This document shows positions 1 to 5,118 of a DNA stretch of 28,521 bases, piece by piece. The stretch lies in the IMG/VR virus record IMGVR_UViG_3300037521_000055, positions 1-28,521 of that record; one strand, written 5' to 3'. The position numbers and the translations under genes were made by a program. How positions within the stretch are numbered: the stretch's first letter is position 1; each line of letters begins with the position of its first letter. This DNA is from a virus. The notes under the pieces are model-generated. The model had not been told where the DNA came from. It was given only the letters and a program-made list of their open reading frames with translations, and made no database searches.

Positions 1-435
1 AGAGGCCACGAACAAGAGCCAATAGCTAGAATGCTTTATGAGCAAGAAACATTTTGTGATGTTTCAAACGGTGGGTTTTTTGGCAGTGATTTTGTAGGGT
101 GTAGCCCAGACGGACTGGTTTCTGAAGATGGAGTTATAGAGATTAAATGTGTAATAGGCTCCGTGATGTTTTCCAATATTAAAAGAATGAATGTTGACCC
201 TGCCTATAAGTGGCAATGTGTAGGAAATGTTAAGTTCACTGGCAGAAAATGGATAGATTTTGTTAGCTATTGTGCAGACTTCCCAGAAGCTAACAGGCTG
301 TTTATATATCGTTTAAATGCTGGTGATTTAGAGGATGAATTTAAAATGATAGATTCTCGGATAGCTGAATTTAAACTTTTAGTATGTGAGACAAAAAGCA
401 AGATATTAGATACTAATTATATTAATCAAGGCTAG
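1..435 (+). CDS. YqaJ-like viral recombinase/exonuclease, 5' truncated
   Basis: The reading frame is open from base 1, so the gene begins before the window and 144 codons plus the stop are visible. The visible part carries hallmarks of the YqaJ/lambda-exonuclease PD-(D/E)XK nuclease family. Near the start is a GHEQEP...AR helix. An SPDG motif follows, and about 10 residues later an EIKC segment supplies the E-x-K of the active site. Downstream is a Q-x-x-G-x-x-x-x-TGRKW-x-DFVSY segment typical of YqaJ proteins. Such enzymes resect double-stranded ends 5' to 3' so that a phage annealing protein can recombine or repair DNA. The nearby ssb gene fits a phage recombination module. A RecT/Erf-type partner is not visible and may lie upstream. 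Family assignment is confident; the exact role is inferred. Confidence 0.85.
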   Translation, partial: RGHEQEPIARMLYEQETFCDVSNGGFFGSDFVGCSPDGLVSEDGVIEIKCVIGSVMFSNIKRMNVDPAYKWQCVGNVKFTGRKWIDFVSYCADFPEANRLFIYRLNAGDLEDEFKMIDSRIAEFKLLVCETKSKILDTNYINQG

Positions 436-482
436 ATAAAGAAATATTAACTAAAATGAAATCAATGAATAAGGGGTAGGTT

Positions 483-1526
483 ATGAGTACATCAATTAGT
501 ATAGTTGAATATGATGAGATTAGCAGTCAAATAGATACGGTTAAGGAGACAGCAAACTTTTTGCCCGATGTGTCAACGGATGAGGGGTATCAGAAATCCA
601 AGAGGGTATCTTTAGATATTGGCAAGTTACTAACAGCCTTAGAAAAAACTAGAAAGGAGCAGAAGGCCCATTTTATTGAAGGTGGCAGACAAGTTGATAT
701 ACAAGCTAAGTCAATAGTTGCTAAATTAGAAGAAATACAAATACCTCATAAAGAGGCTTACAAGGAGTTAGACAATCTTAAAAAGCAGCGTGAGGAAGAT
801 AGGAAATCAAATATAAGGGATAAGATAGAGTCAATAAGGTTAGCATCTGAAGGGCTGGAAGACTCTACAAGCACTGATATTATAAATATTATAGAAAATT
901 TGAATAAAGATTCTGATTTTGACTTTGAGGAATTTACTACTGGCGCAAAACAGGCCGTTGAAGATACTTTGAAAACATTAAATAAGATGCAGTCAAGAAA
1001 AGAAAAAGAAGAAAATGATGCTATTGAATTGGCTAAATTAAAAAAGGAAAATGAAGCTAGAGAGAAAAAAGAAAGGGAGGATAAAATAGCTAGAGATGCG
1101 GCTGCTAAGGCAGAAGAGGAGAAAAAAGAGGCTATTAAGAGGGAGGAGAAAGCCAAGGATCAGGCAAGGCAGGCAAAGATAGCCGCTAAGGAAGCTGAGG
1201 AGGCAAAAATAAAAGCCGAGGCAGACGCTAAGATAGCTTCTGAAAAAGCTAAAAAGGATGCTGAGGATGCTAAGGAACAAGCCGCTAAGGAAGCTGAGGA
1301 GGCTGCTAAAAGGGCTAGAGAAGATGAAATAAAAAAACAAGAAGAAGCTGTAAAGTTTGAGGCTGAGGAGGTAGCTAAAAGAGAATCTAATAAGAAGCAT
1401 ATTGGAAAAATAAGAAGAGAGGCTAAGGATTGCTTGATAGCTTGCGGTTTATCTGAGGAGATAGCAAAAGAGGTTGTTTTAGCTATTCACAAAGGGAACA
1501 TTAAAAACGTACAAATTAAATATTAA
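483..1526 (+). CDS. Long charged coiled-coil phage protein of the recombination module
   Basis: This 347-aa protein has an N-terminal folded part (about 1-110) in which the stretch around residues 45-100 is helical and mixed-charge. It recalls the small conserved domain (DUF1351-like) found in phage proteins beside recombinases; that resemblance is from memory and tentative. Residues about 165-300 are a continuous alanine/lysine/glutamate coiled coil of TolA-like composition. A short C-terminal domain (about 300-347) ends in a predicted helix pair and a beta strand. It starts 48 bases after the exonuclease with an AAGGGG ribosome binding site 7 bases upstream. Its place between exonuclease and ssb suggests a DNA-metabolism accessory or structural spacer role, but no catalytic motif is visible. 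The low-complexity coil would give many spurious database matches. Confidence 0.7.
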   Translation: MSTSISIVEYDEISSQIDTVKETANFLPDVSTDEGYQKSKRVSLDIGKLLTALEKTRKEQKAHFIEGGRQVDIQAKSIVAKLEEIQIPHKEAYKELDNLKKQREEDRKSNIRDKIESIRLASEGLEDSTSTDIINIIENLNKDSDFDFEEFTTGAKQAVEDTLKTLNKMQSRKEKEENDAIELAKLKKENEAREKKEREDKIARDAAAKAEEEKKEAIKREEKAKDQARQAKIAAKEAEEAKIKAEADAKIASEKAKKDAEDAKEQAAKEAEEAAKRAREDEIKKQEEAVKFEAEEVAKRESNKKHIGKIRREAKDCLIACGLSEEIAKEVVLAIHKGNIKNVQIKY

Positions 1527-1539
1527 TTAGGGGTATAAA

Positions 1540-1887
1540 ATGAAGATAATAGAGTGGCTTGGGCTAGCTCAAGAAGCTAAAGAGTTTAGTATAGTTTTGG
1601 TTTCAACTGAGAACAAAATACATAAAAACGATATTGAAACTTTATCGAGAAACATAAATTTATACACTCAGTTTGCAATAGAAGCCCATAGGATTAAATC
1701 TAAAGGCAGGCATCATTACAGTGCTAGAACGATTATAGAGTTTTTAAGGCATGAAACTGCGATACATGACAACAATTTAGATTTTAAAATAAATAATAAT
1801 ATAGCTCCATTGCTTGCTAAAGTTAGCATGTTTATGTTTCCAGAGCTGAAAGGGTTATTTCACACTAGAGATCAGAGGGCGGCATAA
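1540..1887 (+). CDS. Conserved small phage protein of unknown function
   Basis: A 115-aa protein translated 13 bases after the coiled-coil gene from an AGGGGTAT ribosome binding site. The central segment around residues 57-95, containing the core HYSARTIIEFLRHE and then FKINNN-x-APLLAK, is a pattern I recognise from many prophage and phage hypothetical proteins. In these a YSAR-x-IIE-x-(I/L)R helix precedes F-K-I-N-N-N-x-A-P. The N-terminal third is a poorly conserved leader and the C-terminus ends in FHTRDQRAA. No enzymatic motif is visible. Position directly upstream of ssb (one base between stop and start) implies co-translation with the replication/recombination genes. Function is unknown. 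Confidence 0.75.
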   Translation: MKIIEWLGLAQEAKEFSIVLVSTENKIHKNDIETLSRNINLYTQFAIEAHRIKSKGRHHYSARTIIEFLRHETAIHDNNLDFKINNNIAPLLAKVSMFMFPELKGLFHTRDQRAA

Positions 1888-1888
1888 G

Positions 1889-2338
1889 ATGAGCAATTTA
1901 AATCAGTGTAATTTTATAGGGCGATTGGGAAACGAACCTGAAACTAGGTTTACTCAATCAGGAAAAGCAGTAACAAATATAAGTATTGCTATCAGTGAAA
2001 AGTACAAAGATAAGAACACAGGACAGCAAGTAGAAAAGACTGAATGGGTAAAAATTGCCGCCTTTGATAAGCTTGCAGAAATCATGCAAGAGTACTTAAA
2101 AAAGGGGAATTTAGTGTATATAAATGGTAAAATGAGGACTAATAAATATCTCGATAAAGACGGTAAAACCTGCTATTCAACAGAGATAATAGCTAATCAA
2201 ATGCAGATGTTAGAGGGTAAAGGGGAAAGCTCAAAACCCAAAGTATCTGTCAATAATTCTAGCGGTGTAACTGTTGGCGACAATGTAATTCAGGTAAATA
2301 ATAATTTAGATGACTTTGACGACGACACGCCTTTTTGA
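1889..2338 (+). CDS. ssb: Single-stranded DNA-binding protein
   Basis: A 149-aa protein with the classic bacterial SSB layout. It begins MSNLNQCNFIGRLGNEPETR, the first OB-fold strands (N-x-x-x-(L/F)IGRLG-x-x-PE-x-R). It continues with a TEW-x-x-(I/V)-x-x-F-x-x-LAE segment and a YL-x-KG-x-x-(V/I)YI-x-G strand. The OB fold covers about residues 1-110. A flexible linker follows, and the acidic tail DDFDDDTPF nearly matches the E. coli SSB tail that recruits partner proteins. It coats single-stranded DNA during replication and recombination and complements the YqaJ-type exonuclease upstream. Start and stop leave one base to the preceding gene, so it is probably translationally coupled. Confidence 0.96.
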   Translation: MSNLNQCNFIGRLGNEPETRFTQSGKAVTNISIAISEKYKDKNTGQQVEKTEWVKIAAFDKLAEIMQEYLKKGNLVYINGKMRTNKYLDKDGKTCYSTEIIANQMQMLEGKGESSKPKVSVNNSSGVTVGDNVIQVNNNLDDFDDDTPF

Positions 2339-2356
2339 TGGCTATCATTTTAAAGA

Positions 2357-2418
2357 ACACATAGGCGGCCTTTCACCGTCTACCCAGTGGAGGCCCCTGC
2401 CATTGTGTAAAGTGGGGC
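2357..2418 (+). other. Structured intergenic segment with two mutually exclusive hairpins
   Basis: The 100-base gap after ssb folds by eye into a long imperfect hairpin. ACACA (2357-2361) pairs with TGTGT (2404-2408), GGC (2364-2366) with GCC (2399-2401), GCCT (2368-2371) with AGGC (2391-2394), and CAC (2374-2376) with GTG (2387-2389). A competing stem pairs GCCCC (2393-2397) with GGGGC (2414-2418) and would disrupt the first. The second stem is followed by an A/T-rich run (AATTAATTT) but not by a proper T tract. It could be a weak terminator/attenuator or a cis-regulatory RNA for the genes at 2439 and 2653. No known RNA family is recognised. Confidence 0.4.
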
Positions 2419-2438
2419 AATTAATTTAAGAGGAAAAC

Positions 2439-2651
2439 ATGAAGCCTGAAACGAGCCCAATAAAAATGATGCCGCCTAATAGCTTAGATAGTTTTAAAAA
2501 GCTTTTGGCAATAGTTATTAAGCGGGAAGGGTCCATAAAAAAAGGTTGCAAAAAAGTGGGGATATCGCATCAAACGCGGCTTAAACTTTTGAAAGAAAAC
2601 AAGCTTTCAAGCATGACAGCTAGAAAGATAATAAAAACTTACGAGGGTTAA
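2439..2651 (+). CDS. Small basic HTH-like protein
   Basis: A 70-aa lysine-rich protein preceded by an AAGAGGAAA ribosome binding site. Residues about 15-66 read as four short helices. The SIKKGCKKVGISHQTRLKLLKENKLS segment (residues about 33-58) has the spacing of a helix-turn-helix, with a G-I-S turn followed by a recognition-like helix. The C-terminal SSMTARKIIKTYEG resembles the last helix of small phage DNA-binding proteins. It could be a regulator of the adjoining late genes, which would suit the structured leader just upstream, but no operator is recognised. It ends one base before the endolysin start, so the two are likely co-translated. Confidence 0.55.
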   Translation: MKPETSPIKMMPPNSLDSFKKLLAIVIKREGSIKKGCKKVGISHQTRLKLLKENKLSSMTARKIIKTYEG

Positions 2652-2652
2652 C

Positions 2653-3045
2653 ATGTATAAATTCGGTGCAAGGTCACAACAAAAACTAAATACCTGTCAC
2701 AACGACATACAGGAGGTTTTAAACGAAGCCATACAAATAATAGATTTTACAGTTTTATGCGGTCATAGAGGCCAGAAGGAGCAAAATGACCATTTTCATG
2801 CGGGTAGGTCAAAGGTTCAATATCCAGATTCCAAGCATAATTCAATGCCTAGCATAGCTGTAGATGTAGCTCCCTATCCGATTGATTGGAATAATATAGA
2901 GAGATTTGCTCAATTAGGCGGGATTATCAAAGGAATAGCGCATAGCAAAGGTATTAAAATACGATGTGGATTTGATTGGGATGGTGACGGAGATATCACA
3001 GATCAAAGCTTTATGGATTGGCCGCATATCGAGCTTATTAAATGA
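2653..3045 (+). CDS. Endolysin, M15 (VanY-like) L-alanyl-D-glutamate peptidase
   Basis: A 130-aa zinc peptidase that cuts peptidoglycan cross-linking peptides for host lysis. The M15 motif S-K-H-N-S-M-P-S-x-A-V-D gives zinc ligands H62 and D71. The C-terminal D-W-P-H-I-E motif supplies catalytic D122 and third ligand H125. The early segment VLCGHRGQKEQNDHFHAGRS (residues 34-53) is the usual G-x-R-x-x-x-x-Q region. Length matches phage T5-type endolysins. Between the two zinc motifs, residues 108-119 (D108, D110, D112, D114) form an EF-hand-like loop, which recalls the calcium-dependent T5 enzyme. There is no signal peptide or membrane anchor, so a holin must release it; no holin is adjacent. 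Confidence 0.93.
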   Translation: MYKFGARSQQKLNTCHNDIQEVLNEAIQIIDFTVLCGHRGQKEQNDHFHAGRSKVQYPDSKHNSMPSIAVDVAPYPIDWNNIERFAQLGGIIKGIAHSKGIKIRCGFDWDGDGDITDQSFMDWPHIELIK

Positions 3046-3200
3046 TGGATAAACTAGAATTTAAAGGGGTAACAGTGGAGCCTCTAACAGAAGATTATCT
3101 TATAACAAATGAGTTTGGTGATATGGCAGTAATAACAGAAGAAGAACTAGAGCTATTATTTGAAAAGGCTCTAAATGATTATATAACTAAGCTAGTGTAA
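3042..3200 (+). CDS. Small acidic protein, upstream copy of the duplicated C-terminus
   Basis: An ORF of 52 codons overlapping the endolysin stop (ATGATGG; either ATG at 3042 or 3045 can start it). The protein is acidic and ends ITEEELELLFEKALNDYITKLV, which looks amphipathic-helical. Its last 24 codons lie in an 80-bp sequence repeated exactly downstream of the pentapeptide gene (3604-3683). Overlap with the endolysin stop suggests translational coupling. No family is recognised; small proteins just after an endolysin can be lysis regulators, but there is no membrane segment here. Confidence that it is expressed is moderate. Confidence 0.6.
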   Translation: MMDKLEFKGVTVEPLTEDYLITNEFGDMAVITEEELELLFEKALNDYITKLV

Positions 3201-3209
3201 TAATAGATT
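3130..3209 (+). repeat. 80-bp direct repeat, copy 1
   Basis: Bases 3130-3209 are identical, base for base, to 3604-3683 (offset 474 bp). The copy covers the last 24 codons of the small ORF at 3042-3200 and a few bases after its stop. Together with copy 2 it brackets the pentapeptide-repeat gene. Confidence 0.97.
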
Positions 3210-3225
3210 CAGGGGTATTAGAATT

Positions 3226-3600
3226 ATGAAATCCATAACAGTACAAGAACTTAAAGAGATACTAGAGCAGCATAAGCTATGGTTAGAAGATAGCACTGAA
3301 GGCAAGAGAGCTGATTTGTCTTATGCTGATTTGTACGGTGCTAATTTAACTGAAGCTAATTTAACTAATGCTGATTTATTTGAAGCTGATTTAACTAGTG
3401 CTAATTTACATAAAGCTAATTTAACTAATGCTGATTTAACTTATGCTGATTTATCTTATGCTGATCTATCTTATGCTAATTTAACTAATGCTAATTTAAT
3501 CAAAGCTGATTTATATAGAGCTGATTTAACGGAAGCCAATTTAACTGGTGCTATTTTAATTAAAGAGCCTACCTTTTTAACAGGAGTAACAGGGTTATGA
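3226..3600 (+). CDS. Pentapeptide-repeat protein
   Basis: A 124-aa protein with a 28-residue helical lead and then 17 uninterrupted pentapeptides of the form A-(D/N)-L-x-x (residues about 29-113). This builds a right-handed quadrilateral beta helix of about four coils. A short tail follows. The coding DNA is itself a 15-bp degenerate tandem repeat (GCTGATTTA/GCTAATTTA units), so it can expand or contract. Larger relatives such as Qnr and MfpA mimic DNA and bind gyrase; this protein is much shorter and its target is unknown. It is translated from an AGGGGTAT ribosome binding site. Its location between exact 80-bp repeats marks it as an acquired or excisable cassette rather than a core gene. 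Confidence 0.92.
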   Translation: MKSITVQELKEILEQHKLWLEDSTEGKRADLSYADLYGANLTEANLTNADLFEADLTSANLHKANLTNADLTYADLSYADLSYANLTNANLIKADLYRADLTEANLTGAILIKEPTFLTGVTGL

Positions 3601-3674
3601 GCATAATAACAGAAGAAGAACTAGAGCTATTATTTGAAAAGGCTCTAAATGATTATATAACTAAGCTAGTGTAA
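3597..3674 (+). pseudogene. 25-codon remnant, second copy of the small acidic ORF's C-terminus
   Basis: An ATG overlapping the pentapeptide gene stop (ATGA) opens a 25-codon frame, MSIITEEELELLFEKALNDYITKLV. It repeats the C-terminus of the 3042-3200 protein, with only the first few residues differing (M-S-I versus M-A-V). It is either a truncated leftover of the original gene after a cassette was inserted into a duplicated target, or a coupled micro-ORF that is still translated. The identity is at DNA level through the stop codon and beyond, so recent duplication is more likely than selection on the peptide. Confidence 0.6.
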
Positions 3675-3683
3675 TAATAGATT
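3604..3683 (+). repeat. 80-bp direct repeat, copy 2
   Basis: Identical to 3130-3209. It begins six codons before the end of no other gene: it lies just after the pentapeptide stop and carries the 25-codon remnant's coding part. Homologous recombination between the copies would remove 474 bp, including the whole pentapeptide gene, and restore one small ORF. Confidence 0.97.
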
Positions 3684-3719
3684 TAATTAATACACTACCT
3701 TTTTAATTAAGGGGTATCA

Positions 3720-4049
3720 GTGAGCCTACTTAAACCAATAGACAAGGATCTTAACCCTTGCATAAACAAGTGCTGCCCTAACCTTAAAACGTGCTTAGGG
3801 TGCGGTAGAAACGAGCTAGAGCGCTTAGAATGGGCTAGTTATAGCGATTCTAAAAAACGTAGGATAAGCAAGGCTAACAATGACCACGAAAAAAAACAAA
3901 TATTGAAACTAACATGCTCAAGATGCCAGGTTAAGATAACAACTAACCGATATGGCCACACCAAAGACTTTGGCAATGTGACCTATCAAAATAAAACTAT
4001 TTGCCCGAATTGCAAAAAACAAGGGAGCTTAATAATAGTGAATGTTTAA
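3720..4049 (+). CDS. DUF1289-like cysteine protein with a C-terminal zinc ribbon
   Basis: A 109-aa protein starting at GTG 3720, chosen because AGGGGTAT lies 3-10 bases upstream and the next in-frame start is far inside. Residues about 12-48 (PCINKCCPNLKTCLGCGRN..ERLEW...SDSKKRRI) match the DUF1289 pattern P-C-x-x-x-C-...-C-x-G-C-x-R-x-x-x-E-x-x-x-W. Bacterial members are short proteins of under 100 aa with probable metal binding. Here a second half adds C-S-R-C and C-P-N-C pairs (residues about 67-100), a rubredoxin/zinc-ribbon arrangement. The fusion suggests a small metal-binding adaptor or regulator. Function is unknown; it is the last gene before the candidate promoter of the packaging operon. 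Confidence 0.7.
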   Translation: MSLLKPIDKDLNPCINKCCPNLKTCLGCGRNELERLEWASYSDSKKRRISKANNDHEKKQILKLTCSRCQVKITTNRYGHTKDFGNVTYQNKTICPNCKKQGSLIIVNV

Positions 4050-4072
4050 CTTTTATCAAAACGTGCTAGAAT
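4045..4072 (+). promoter_or_regulatory. Candidate extended -10 promoter for the packaging operon
   Basis: A TAGAAT -10 hexamer (4067-4072) is preceded by TGC, giving the TGn extended -10 element. A weak TTTAAC -35 (4045-4050) lies 16 bases upstream. Initiation would fall near 4079, about 50 bases before the HNH start. It is in the only gap between the accessory region and the terminase genes. Read by eye only. Confidence 0.4.
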
Positions 4073-4077
4073 AAACA

Positions 4078-4106
4078 TAGGGATAAGCCCTAAACCCTTA
4101 GAGGGT
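4078..4106 (+). other. Tandem small hairpins in the leader before the HNH gene
   Basis: TAGGG (4078-4082) pairs with CCCTA (4088-4092) around a 5-base loop. ACCCT (4094-4098) pairs with AGGGT (4102-4106) around a 3-base loop. The strands CCCTA/ACCCT and TAGGG/AGGGT can swap partners, so alternative folds exist. The pair sits just downstream of the candidate start site. It may stabilise the transcript's 5' end; there is no T tract, so it is not an intrinsic terminator. Confidence 0.4.
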
Positions 4107-4127
4107 AATCAAACAAAAGGTATAGAG

Positions 4128-4592
4128 ATGCCTAGATCACAACCATTCAAAACAGTAGATCATTTACTGTCTAATCATTTGAAAGTTCCAAGTCGCTACG
4201 ACCATTTAGGTTATTGTCATGAGTGGCAAGGATGCTTAACTAAAAGAGGTTATGGAAATATAAATAAGAAGTGGGGAGAGAGGAGAGTCCACAGGCTAAG
4301 TTACAAACATCAAGTAGGAGAAATACCAGAAGGGAAAGAAGTCTGTCATCATTGTGATAATCCTAAATGTATAAATCACCTTCATTTATTTGTAGCATCT
4401 CACCGAGCAAATTTAAATGATGCTGCAATGAAAGGTAGAACCAATAGTAAGTTAAGCCACGATCAAGCAAGAGAAATTAAAAGGTTGTGGAGTACAGGCA
4501 ATTACCTTATTAAAGAAATAGCAAAAAAATACGATGTAAACCAATCATCTATCAGCAGAATAGTGAAAGGGAGTGTGCATCGTCATGCCTAA
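4128..4592 (+). CDS. HNH endonuclease with C-terminal HTH
   Basis: A 154-aa free-standing HNH endonuclease of the HNH_3/homing type. The nuclease core runs over residues about 25-105: Y-C-H-E-W-Q-G at the front, RVHRLSYKH, then CHHCDNPKCINHLHLFVASHRANL, containing the H-H-C...C-x-N-x-x-H-L pattern. Residues about 106-152 (LSHDQAREIKRLWSTGNYLIKEIAKKYDVNQSSISRIVKG) are a helix-turn-helix that would set target choice. Such genes are usually selfish elements that cut phage DNA lacking them; HNH proteins beside terminase can also assist packaging in some phages. It overlaps the small terminase start by 8 bases, so it is embedded in the packaging operon. Confidence 0.9.
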   Translation: MPRSQPFKTVDHLLSNHLKVPSRYDHLGYCHEWQGCLTKRGYGNINKKWGERRVHRLSYKHQVGEIPEGKEVCHHCDNPKCINHLHLFVASHRANLNDAAMKGRTNSKLSHDQAREIKRLWSTGNYLIKEIAKKYDVNQSSISRIVKGSVHRHA

Positions 4593-5118
4593 GTTAGATA
4601 ACGCTAAACACGAGGCATTCTCTCAAGAGTATATTGTTGATTTTAATGGGTCAGAGGCTGCAATCAGGGCCGGATACGCTAAAGCTTCAGCTAGAATAAC
4701 CGCTAGCAAGTTACTAACAAATCCTAACATTCAGGAAAGAATACAAGAATTATCCCTAGAGAGGGCTAAACGTGTCGAAATTGATGCGGATTATGTCCTT
4801 AATCGCTTGGTTGAAATAGATCAAATGGATTTTGCAGATATTCTAGGTGAGGACGGTGGATTTTTACATATTAACCAATGGCCTAAAGTTTGGCGTACAT
4901 ATCTTAGTGGGTTTGATATTAGCGAAATAGAAGAATATAACCCAGATAGTAAATCAAAGGAATTTGTTGGCTGGCTTAAAAAGATCAAATGGCCTGACAA
5001 GGTTAAGAATCTTGAGTTATTAGGTAAGCATACTAGCGTCCAGTGCTTTAAGGATAAGGTTGCTTTAGAGTCTGAAGGGTTAACATTAAACCTTAATTAT
5101 GCTGGTAAACCTGAATAA
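4585..5118 (+). CDS. terS: Terminase small subunit
   Basis: A 177-aa protein of the Terminase_2 type. The start ATG 4585 is preferred over a GTG at 4573 because AAAGGGAG at 4565-4572 is correctly spaced from the ATG only. The N-terminal pattern EAFSQEYIVDFNGSEAAIRAGYAKASARITASKLLTNPNIQERI is the family's signature DNA-binding helix bundle (FV-x-EY...-N-x-x-x-AA-x-RAGY...A...A-x-x-LL-x-(N/K)-P-x-(I/V)). The C-terminal part likely forms the ring that contacts the large subunit. It recognises the packaging site and recruits the motor. The stop abuts the large subunit start without a gap. Confidence 0.92.
   Translation: MPKLDNAKHEAFSQEYIVDFNGSEAAIRAGYAKASARITASKLLTNPNIQERIQELSLERAKRVEIDADYVLNRLVEIDQMDFADILGEDGGFLHINQWPKVWRTYLSGFDISEIEEYNPDSKSKEFVGWLKKIKWPDKVKNLELLGKHTSVQCFKDKVALESEGLTLNLNYAGKPE

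Noticed and set aside
758-1400. Long minus-strand ORFs opposite the coiled-coil gene
   Set aside because: They are shadows of the A/K/E-rich coding strand (serine, leucine and phenylalanine strings), without a ribosome binding site or independent support.
3683-3710. Two TTAATTAA palindromes between the repeat and the DUF1289-like gene as an operator
   Set aside because: Short palindromes of A and T are expected often in sequence this A/T-rich, and no regulator can be linked to them.
4078-4109. TAGGGATAA followed 15 bases later by AGGGTAAT, the two halves of the I-SceI recognition site
   Set aside because: I-SceI is a yeast mitochondrial LAGLIDADG enzyme; the neighbouring gene is an HNH protein and the halves are split. 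The match follows from the hairpin repeats TAGGG/AGGGT and is treated as chance.
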